Part shown: one piece after another, positions 41,318 through 47,306 of the stretch
Numbering within the stretch: position 1 is the stretch's first letter
How the letters are laid out: each line of letters begins with the position of its first letter
Source: Lactiplantibacillus garii
GTDB lineage: Bacteria > Bacillota > Bacilli > Lactobacillales > Lactobacillaceae
Reading direction: 5' to 3'
DNA length: 47,306 bases
Assembly: GCF_003885105.1 (NCBI RefSeq)
Contig: NZ_QWZQ01000024.1
Location: 1 to 47,306 of the forward strand
The notes under the pieces: model-generated
What the model was told of the DNA's origin: nothing
Seen by the model: only the letters and a program-made list of their open reading frames with translations
Databases searched by the model: none
Position numbers and translations under genes: made by a program

Positions 41318-42874
41318 TTGGCAAAAACGGACACCGCGTCTTTCGACTCAATTCTTGTGTTGGATTTTGGGAGTCAATATAACCAATTGATTACCCGGCG
41401 CATTCGTGATTTCGGCATTTATTCGGAATTACTTCCAAATACGATTTCCGCTGAAGAAATCAAAGCCCGCCACCCCAAGGGAATTATTTTCTCTGGTGGC
41501 CCCAACAGTGTTTACGATGATGGCGCCTTTCGGGTTGATCCCGAGATCTTCAACTTAGGTTTGCCTATCTTGGGGATCTGTTACGGGATGCAACTGATGA
41601 CTTACACGCTTCCGGGCGGTAAGGTGGAATCAGCTGATAACCGTGAATACGGTAAGGCTGACATCCAAATCACCAGTGACGCCGCGACCTTGTTTGACGG
41701 GACGCCTAAGGAACAGTCTGTCTGGATGAGTCACGGTGACTTGGTTACCCAAGCACCAGATGGTTTTGACGTGGTGGCAACTTCGAAGAATTGCCCGATT
41801 TCAGCGATTCAAAACGTTGATAAGCAATTTTACGGAATTCAATTCCACGCCGAAGTTCGGAATACCGATTATGGTGAAAACATTCTGAAGAACTTTGCGT
41901 TTAACGTTTGCCAAGCGGAAGCTAACTGGTCAATGGACGACTTTATCGATATGCAAATCGAAAAGATCCGGGCCGAAGTTGGCGACAAGAAGGTCTTACT
42001 CGGTTTATCCGGGGGGGTCGACTCCAGTGTCGTTGGCGTGTTATTACACAAGGCCATCGGGACGCAGTTAACCAGTATTTTCGTGGACCACGGTCTGTTA
42101 CGTAAGGGTGAAGCTGACCAAGTCATGGCGAGTTTGGAAGGTAAGTTCGGGCTCAACATCATTAAAGTTGACGCCAAGGACCGTTTCTTGAGCAAATTAG
42201 CCGGGGTCAGTGATCCGGAACGGAAACGCAAGATCATTGGTAACGAATTTATCCAAGTCTTTGACGAGGAAGCCACCAAGTTACACGGCATGGAATTCTT
42301 AGCGCAGGGGACGTTGTACACTGACGTCATCGAAAGTGGGACTTCCACGGCACAAACCATCAAGTCACACCACAACGTTGGGGGCTTGCCGGAAGACATG
42401 CAGTTCAAGCTGATCGAACCGTTGCGGACTTTGTTTAAAGACGAAGCGCGTGAACTGGGCGAAAAGCTGGGCATGCCGTCCGACCTGGTTTGGCGCCAAC
42501 CGTTCCCAGGTCCCGGTTTAGGGATTCGGGTGATTGGTGAAATTACCGAAGATAAATTGGAAATTGTCCGTGATAGTGATTACATCTTACGGGATGAAAT
42601 CAAGAAGGCCGGCTTAGACCGTGATATCTGGCAATACTTTACCGTCTTGCCAGGAATCAAGTCCGTCGGTGTCATGGGTGACGGCCGGACCTACGATTAC
42701 ACCGTGGGGATTCGGGCCGTCACGTCAATCGACGGCATGACCGCCGACTTCGCCCGTATTCCGTGGGACGTCTTGCAAAAGATCTCCGTACGGATTGTAA
42801 ACGAAGTGGATCACGTCAACCGCATCGTGTACGACGTGACGAGTAAGCCGCCGTCGACGATTGAATGGGAATAG
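41318..42874 (+). CDS. guaA: GMP synthase (glutamine-hydrolysing)
   Basis: A 518-aa enzyme making GMP from XMP, ATP and glutamine. The glutaminase domain (to about 200) has the nucleophile Cys88 in GICYGMQ and the His/Glu pair in FHAE near 172. The ATP-pyrophosphatase domain has the P-loop [10 protein letters not shown] near 228, and the C-terminal dimerisation domain ends in [12 protein letters not shown] 41318 is chosen because AAAAGGAGT lies 7-8 nt upstream; the alternative GTG 41309 is inside that Shine-Dalgarno. It is a single-gene unit with its own promoter and terminator. Confidence 0.96.
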   Translation: MAKTDTASFDSILVLDFGSQYNQLITRRIRDFGIYSELLPNTISAEEIKARHPKGIIFSGGPNSVYDDGAFRVDPEIFNLGLPILGICYGMQLMTYTLPGGKVESADNREYGKADIQITSDAATLFDGTPKEQSVWMSHGDLVTQAPDGFDVVATSKNCPISAIQNVDKQFYGIQFHAEVRNTDYGENILKNFAFNVCQAEANWSMDDFIDMQIEKIRAEVGDKKVLLGLSGGVDSSVVGVLLHKAIGTQLTSIFVDHGLLRKGEADQVMASLEGKFGLNIIKVDAKDRFLSKLAGVSDPERKRKIIGNEFIQVFDEEATKLHGMEFLAQGTLYTDVIESGTSTAQTIKSHHNVGGLPEDMQFKLIEPLRTLFKDEARELGEKLGMPSDLVWRQPFPGPGLGIRVIGEITEDKLEIVRDSDYILRDEIKKAGLDRDIWQYFTVLPGIKSVGVMGDGRTYDYTVGIRAVTSIDGMTADFARIPWDVLQKISVRIVNEVDHVNRIVYDVTSKPPSTIEWE

Positions 42875-42989
42875 AGGTTGTCTGTTAATTGAAGACGGAA
42901 TGTTAATGTAACGGCGTTTTCGGTTGATAGGGTGGCCATCATTCGCTAATTATGGTGCGTGTTTCCCGCAAAATTTGAATGTAATAAAC

Positions 42990-43025
42990 AAAAAGCTCTG
43001 TCATTTATTTGACAGGGCTTTTTTT
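42990..43025. terminator. Terminator of guaA (probably bidirectional)
   Basis: AAAAAGCTCTGTCA pairs with TGACAGGGCTTTTT (one G-U), with seven Ts, between guaA and the convergent XRE gene. Confidence 0.85.
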
Positions 43026-43037
43026 GTGCAATCTTGA

Positions 43038-43391
43038 TTATTTTAAGGCTTGCTGGCCTTTATTACTGACTTTAAGCACTTCCAATAGAGCCTTACTAAG
43101 CTGCTCGCGAGTTGCGATATCTAGAGTGTTTAAATAATGATTGAGTTGTTTCTGATTAGGTGCCATTGGTTGAATGACCCGCGATTTTTCGGAGGTCATC
43201 AGTGAATCCATTGAAACGCCAAGTGCTTTCGAAATTTTATAAAGGGTATTTGCACTGAGCTGCTTAGAAATACCACGTTCAATTTTGGATAAATAGTTAA
43301 TCGTTAAGTCGCTAAATTCGGCAAGCTGTTCCTGAGTCATATTCTGTGCGCGACGTTCACTAGCTATATTTCCTCCTACACTATTTTGCAT
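43038..43391 (-). CDS. XRE family transcriptional regulator
   Basis: 117 aa. An N-terminal Cro/CI-type helix-turn-helix (about residues 8-65: RRAQNMTQEQLAEFSDLTINYLSKIERG) is followed by a short linker and a C-terminal helical segment of about 45 residues. That segment may give dimerisation or sense a signal; it is too short for a TPR peptide-binding domain. GAGGAA precedes ATG at 9 nt. The gene is divergent from the coiled-coil LPQTG gene, and a 30-bp perfect palindrome lies between their promoters, overlapping its own -35 region. It likely controls both genes. Its inducer is unknown. Confidence 0.82.
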   Translation of the reverse strand: MQNSVGGNIASERRAQNMTQEQLAEFSDLTINYLSKIERGISKQLSANTLYKISKALGVSMDSLMTSEKSRVIQPMAPNQKQLNHYLNTLDIATREQLSKALLEVLKVSNKGQQALK

Positions 43392-43510
43392 AAATAAATT
43401 CCTCTTTACTGTTGTCCATGCTACTGACGAATTGAGTTGATATGCGTATAGATAACAGACTAAAGAAGAAAAGAAATTGATTTAAGTTCTTATAGAATTA
43501 TATTAGAAAG

Positions 43511-43540
43511 AATCCGATAAGAACATGTTCTTATCGGATT
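43511..43540. promoter_or_regulatory. Perfect 30-bp palindrome between XRE gene and surface-protein gene
   Basis: AATCCGATAAGAACA is followed at once by its exact reverse complement, with no loop. A minus-strand -10 TATAAT (43497-43502) lies 17 bp from TGTTCT inside the palindrome, so it overlaps the -35 of the XRE gene. The plus-strand -10 (43577-43582) lies 37 bp to the right. Lack of a loop and of a T run argues against a terminator; a dimer or tetramer operator is more likely. Confidence 0.75.
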
Positions 43541-43576
43541 AGTTAAAATATTGTTTTATTGGATTAATTATTGAGG

Positions 43577-43582
43577 TATAAT
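43577..43582 (+). promoter_or_regulatory. -10 element of the surface-protein gene
   Basis: TATAAT about 47 nt before ATG 43630. The only -35-like element is TTGTTT (43551-43556), at a 20-bp spacing; a weak -35 near a large palindrome would suit activator dependence. Confidence 0.5.
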
Positions 43583-43629
43583 CGAATCGATAATAGTAAA
43601 TTAGAATTGAAATAAATAGGGGGATACAC

Positions 43630-46233
43630 ATGAAAAATAAAGGAAAGTTAGTTGTAACAACCGCTGCTTTAGCAACGTTCACTTTAGCAGGAAATATGAA
43701 CGCTACGAACGCCCACGCTGATACGACGAATGGTCAAGCTAAAAATGTAACAACTGCTAAAACTGATAGTAAAGTAACTAACTCAACTGAATCAGCTCAA
43801 GCTAACGCGGACAGCGCGAAGGTCGTACAGAGTGATGCGCAAAAAGCCGCTGACCAGGCCACGGCCGACCAAAAGACGGCACAAACGAACGCCGATAAAG
43901 CGCAAGCCACGGCTGATCAAGCTGGTAAGGATGTCACGAAAGCTGAATCTAACCAAAAGACGGCGCAAGCTAACGTAGTTGACGCCCAAAAGACGGTCGA
44001 CGAAGCCACGCCGGAAAATATCGACAAGGCTAAAACGGACGTGACGACCGCACAGACTAATCAAGCCAGTGCCCAAACCGATGTCAACAAGGCCCAAGGT
44101 CAAGTCACTGACGACCAAGCCGACGTCAAGGCGGCGCAAACGAACGTCGATACCGCTAAAGCCACGACTACAAACGCTCAAAAGACGGTTGATAATGACC
44201 AAGCCAAAGTCCAAGCTGCTAAAGACGCGATGGATTCAACGAAAGCCAAAGCGAACGTTGACGCCGCTCAAACCGCGGTCAACCAGAAACAAGCGGCCGT
44301 GACGACCGCGCAAAACAGCGTCAATGCTGCGAACGCCAACCAAACGAAGGCTGACAGTACCGTTGCCACCGCTAAAACTAACGTGACGACAGCCCAAAAT
44401 AAAGTGAATAGCGCCAAGTCGGACTTAGACACGGCTAAATCCGCGACGAGCACGGCCCAAACCAAGGTTAACAACGCGCAAAATGCCGTAAACACTGCCC
44501 AAGCGAACTTGAACAATGCTAACCGTGATACGTCTGATTTAGCTGCCAATGGTATTACGGTCTCAGTTTCGAGTGCGGCTAAAACTGCTGCCAAGACAAT
44601 CACTAATGGTTTAGCTAACGGTGATACTAGCCAGTTAGCCAACGCGTTAAACACCATTGCCAATGGCCTGAAGATTACGTACAAACCAACTAGCAGTGAC
44701 TGGAACGATGCGGTTAATATCACACCAATCTACGCGCACACGGCAACTTCTTTAGATTTTAGTAACGCCGTTAACGCCATGTCAGCTAGTCAAAAGCAAA
44801 ACGTAAACACCTTAACAACGGCCATTATGAACAGTATTCGGACGCAATTAGGCTTACCGGAAATTGTTGAAACTAGCCAAGTCAACGGTGGCCTTAACCA
44901 ACGTTCAACTAGTACCGCTGACACCGATGGCGGTAGTGTACTCTTTGGTACTGCCTTTTATCCAGTTAAAAAATCTAACGGCACGGTTGATTGGGCCAAC
45001 GATCCAAGTTCTAATGATATCAAGACCTTCAACATGGCCTTGGTTAAAGATGGTTTGATCAACAACGGTTTCTTCTCCGCATTAAGTGCACAACAATTAC
45101 AGCAATTGCTAGGCTTTACCACAACCAGCGATTACAAACGCACCTTAGCTGAAAAAATTGATTTGAATGGCACCAAAGTTACAATCACGACCTCGGCTTT
45201 GAGCAGTGACGCCACGGTTTCAAATTCAACGACTGATACGAGTGCTTTAACCACGGCACTGAATAACGCTAAGTCTGCTTTGACTTCTGTGCAAACAGCA
45301 CTAGCTTCAGCTAAGTCGACGCAAGCTGCTAAGCAAACCGCGTACGATCAAGCAAACGCCGCTTTAACCAGTGCGCAAACGAGCTTAACTAAGTCGCAAG
45401 CCCTTCAAACCACGGCTAAAGCTAACGTGACGAGTGCCAATGCTAAACTCGCCAGTGCCAAGTCTGCCTTAGCTACGGCACAATCAGCGTTAACTAAGGC
45501 CCAAGCGGTCTACGCTGAGAGTTTAAAGGACCCGGCTGTTAAGCAAGCGGCCTTAGACGCGGCCAAAGCGGAATTAACGAAAGCTAACACGGCCTTAAGT
45601 ACGGCCAAAACCGCCGAAACGAAAGCCGAAGCCGTTTTAGCCAGTGCTAAGTCTACTCTTACCACGGATCAAGTCACGTTAAAGACGGCTGAAGCAAAAT
45701 TAGCTACTGCCAAAACGACCGTGAAGAACGCTACAGCTTACTTAACTAAGTTACAAAACGCTCCAGCTACGCTAGAAGCCGCTAAAGCCGCCTTAGCCAA
45801 GGCTAACGCCGCGGTCGATGCCGCTAAGACTAAGTACGACGCCGCCGTTGCACAGGTCACGCAAGCGCAAAGTGCCTTAACAAATGCCAAGACGGCCACT
45901 CAGCAGGCGAAAGCGGCATTAGCAACCGCCAAGGCTAACGCTCAGAAAGCCAAGGCTGAACTCAAAGCCGCTCAACAGAAGGTTGCCATGGCCCAACAAG
46001 TGGTTGCTGAACAAACCCGATTAGCAAATGAAGCGAGTGCGAAGACCGCTACCAAAGTGGTACCGGTCGCTGCTAGTGTGACGGTTGGAACCAAGGCTGG
46101 TAAGCACTTTGCCAACAAGCATGCTTTACCACAGACTGGTGAACAAGCTAATGCCGGTTTAGCCGGAATTGGTCTTTCATTGTTAGCAATTGCTGGCATG
46201 TTTGGCTTAGGTCGGCGTAAGCGTCGAATCTAG
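43630..46233 (+). CDS. Coiled-coil LPQTG-anchored surface protein (SEC10/PgrA-like)
   Basis: An 867-aa sortase-anchored protein. The signal peptide ends near residue 31 (NAHA-D). Residues ~45-305 are an Ala/Lys/Gln/Thr heptad-rich coiled coil. A globular part (~305-545) includes NVNTLTTAIMNSIRTQLGLPEIVE, which resembles the surface-exclusion domain of SEC10/PgrA proteins. A second Ala-rich coiled coil follows (~545-800), then LPQTG near 831, a hydrophobic helix and the RRKRRI tail. SEC10/PgrA proteins can block conjugative mating or mediate adhesion; which holds here is open. TAGGGGGA precedes ATG. It faces an XRE regulator across a 30-bp palindrome and ends at a hairpin terminator. Confidence 0.85.
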   Translation: MKNKGKLVVTTAALATFTLAGNMNATNAHADTTNGQAKNVTTAKTDSKVTNSTESAQANADSAKVVQSDAQKAADQATADQKTAQTNADKAQATADQAGKDVTKAESNQKTAQANVVDAQKTVDEATPENIDKAKTDVTTAQTNQASAQTDVNKAQGQVTDDQADVKAAQTNVDTAKATTTNAQKTVDNDQAKVQAAKDAMDSTKAKANVDAAQTAVNQKQAAVTTAQNSVNAANANQTKADSTVATAKTNVTTAQNKVNSAKSDLDTAKSATSTAQTKVNNAQNAVNTAQANLNNANRDTSDLAANGITVSVSSAAKTAAKTITNGLANGDTSQLANALNTIANGLKITYKPTSSDWNDAVNITPIYAHTATSLDFSNAVNAMSASQKQNVNTLTTAIMNSIRTQLGLPEIVETSQVNGGLNQRSTSTADTDGGSVLFGTAFYPVKKSNGTVDWANDPSSNDIKTFNMALVKDGLINNGFFSALSAQQLQQLLGFTTTSDYKRTLAEKIDLNGTKVTITTSALSSDATVSNSTTDTSALTTALNNAKSALTSVQTALASAKSTQAAKQTAYDQANAALTSAQTSLTKSQALQTTAKANVTSANAKLASAKSALATAQSALTKAQAVYAESLKDPAVKQAALDAAKAELTKANTALSTAKTAETKAEAVLASAKSTLTTDQVTLKTAEAKLATAKTTVKNATAYLTKLQNAPATLEAAKAALAKANAAVDAAKTKYDAAVAQVTQAQSALTNAKTATQQAKAALATAKANAQKAKAELKAAQQKVAMAQQVVAEQTRLANEASAKTATKVVPVAASVTVGTKAGKHFANKHALPQTGEQANAGLAGIGLSLLAIAGMFGLGRRKRRI

Positions 46234-46261
46234 GTAAATCGTTAGTTAATAATTATTACGT

Positions 46262-46290
46262 GGGCGTCTTCGTCAGGAAGGCGCCTTTTT
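46262..46290 (+). terminator. Terminator after the LPQTG gene
   Basis: GGGCGTCTTC pairs with GAAGGCGCC (one G-U), with five Ts. Confidence 0.8.
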
Positions 46291-46310
46291 ATAAAGTAAG
46301 GGGAAACGTT

Positions 46311-47306
46311 ATGGGAAAGTATTTTAATAAAAGGAACCAGTTATGGATTATTTTAGGAGTTGTGGCGATTGTCGTAATCGCGTTTATTGGGATGCGGCGA
46401 CAGGCAAACGGTGGGAGTATCACCGTACCGAAAAGAATTTCGTTTGTGCAACAAGCGAAAAGTTCCGGGACGCATATTTGGGTACGAACAGCAGCTGAAA
46501 ATGGTGGGTTTAGTAAAACTACCAAAGTATCAGAGATTTTTGTGTTAAAAAATGGAAAGATGCAACAGTATCAAATTTTCGACAATAATATTACCTTGGG
46601 AAAGCTAAGCTCAATGAGTGATGGAGATACGATTAAGTTGGCACAGCAACAAGATAAAAAGTACGCCACGACGGGGGCTGCATCAGAGGTTCGAAGCTAC
46701 CTGAATAATAAGTATGCTGAGAACAACCAGATTGGACAAGAAGATGATTTTGATACTGATGCAACCTCAGTTGCAAATGGACTAGTACAGGTAACCTATA
46801 AAGAAAAATTGATAACCTATCCACACGCTATTAAAATAACTAAAATTTTAAATAATGTAGATACCTCCAACAATGATATTGTTTCTAGTAGTATTGCTGA
46901 TTTAAATGCTAGTAAGCAGGCTCAAAATGAGCGCTGGAATACCGATGCATTTGTTGATAATAAATTTGGAGAAGCGTTAATCACACATATAAAAACAACA
47001 AAATATCAAGAACCAGAACAACAGAGCATTACAGTAAGCAATACGACCGACAATTCTGGAAATAAGATTGTTAGTCAAAAGATTGGCTTTAATTCTATTG
47101 ATTTGTTTGATTCAAATATTGCGACAGAGAATGTTTATAAATATGCTAAAGCGAATGAAGCGGACTTTATAAAACTATTGTCGTTAAAGGCAAACAATAA
47201 AAACTATGGATATAAAGTAACTGTAGATGATAAAAATGATGCGGAGGAGGTTAAAGAAGCAAAACAAACCAAAATCGATAATGAAAAGGGAGCAAGGCTA
47301 TATAAT
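46311..47306 (+). CDS. Membrane-anchored extracellular protein, incomplete at window end
   Basis: This ORF starts at ATG 46311 behind AAGGGGAAA and stays open for 332 codons to the last base, so its end is missing. The basic start (MGKYFNKRNQ) and one hydrophobic helix (LWIILGVVAIVVIAFIGM, residues 11-28) predict a cytoplasmic N-terminus with the rest outside. The outer part is polar, Asn/Lys/Thr-rich and without cysteine; I see no domain I can name. It is much more AT-rich than the LPQTG gene before it, which suggests separate origin. Only 77 nt and a terminator lie between them, so coregulation is uncertain. Confidence 0.7.
   Translation, partial: MGKYFNKRNQLWIILGVVAIVVIAFIGMRRQANGGSITVPKRISFVQQAKSSGTHIWVRTAAENGGFSKTTKVSEIFVLKNGKMQQYQIFDNNITLGKLSSMSDGDTIKLAQQQDKKYATTGAASEVRSYLNNKYAENNQIGQEDDFDTDATSVANGLVQVTYKEKLITYPHAIKITKILNNVDTSNNDIVSSSIADLNASKQAQNERWNTDAFVDNKFGEALITHIKTTKYQEPEQQSITVSNTTDNSGNKIVSQKIGFNSIDLFDSNIATENVYKYAKANEADFIKLLSLKANNKNYGYKVTVDDKNDAEEVKEAKQTKIDNEKGARLYN

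Noticed and set aside
43511-43540. Terminator for the XRE or surface-protein gene
   Set aside because: The palindrome has no loop and no T run, and it lies between divergent promoters.
43792-44723. Long minus-strand frames inside the LPQTG gene
   Set aside because: They are mirror frames of the biased Ala/Lys/Gln repeat coding sequence and have no start signals.

Overview
The window reads as a chromosomal segment of a lactic acid bacterium of the family Lactobacillaceae (Lactiplantibacillus/Levilactobacillus-like). The reasons are LPQTG/LPQTD sortase-anchored surface proteins, a KxYKxGKxW-type signal peptide, several lysine/tyrosine-rich secreted proteins, CcpA-type cre boxes, strong Gram-positive Shine-Dalgarno sequences and low-GC-type promoters. 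The exact species cannot be told from sequence alone. No rRNA, tRNA, complete insertion sequence or CRISPR array is visible.

Layout. 0.1-3.2 kb: a glnQHMP-type amino-acid ABC importer operon. 3.3-7.9 kb: a formate/nitrite-family channel behind a cre box, followed closely by a four-gene exopolysaccharide operon: membrane protein with a degenerate GGDEF domain, 50-aa membrane protein, GT2 synthase, GH8 glycanase. 7.9-12.2 kb: an APC amino-acid permease, a TauE/SafE permease and a MarR-MFS efflux pair. 12.2-13.6 kb: an AT-rich island of small genes, including an HTH protein and what looks like a frameshifted membrane-peptide toxin opposed by a convergent antisense RNA. 13.6-18.5 kb: M20 peptidase (dapE-like), a secreted protein, a TetR-TauE/SafE divergent pair with a perfect operator, and hflX. 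18.5-21.4 kb: a NUDIX gene, a guanidinium-type SMR exporter behind a candidate riboswitch, and a convergent ArsR/DJ-1/SDR operon. 21.5-27.3 kb: a decayed duplicate of a phosphoglycerate-mutase gene junction, a secreted CAP protein, and an operon of a GrpB-NUDIX fusion, a CPA2 antiporter and two tandem phosphoglycerate-mutase paralogues. 27.4-33.6 kb: a small membrane protein, DedA, helD, a FabK/NMO-like enzyme, a cre-controlled small protein and a secreted GH20 protein. 33.9-47.3 kb: surface functions, comprising a giant repeat adhesin broken by a 5-bp deletion, a secreted protein, two tandem 32-aa membrane peptides, coaA and guaA, an XRE regulator facing a coiled-coil LPQTG protein across a 30-bp perfect palindrome, and a membrane protein that runs off the end.

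How parts fit together. Most regulators lie next to one plausible target with an inverted repeat at its promoter (MarR-MFS, TetR-TauE, ArsR-DJ-1-SDR, XRE-surface protein). Four cre-like sites suggest carbon-catabolite control of the FNT channel, the M20 peptidase, the FabK/NMO enzyme and a 94-96 aa protein. The most unusual loci are the exopolysaccharide operon whose GGDEF protein has lost both its active site and its inhibitory-site arginine, the tandem 32-aa peptides, the toxin/antisense remnant, and the palindrome-controlled surface protein. All regulatory calls are from reading the sequence by eye; no search or folding program was run.
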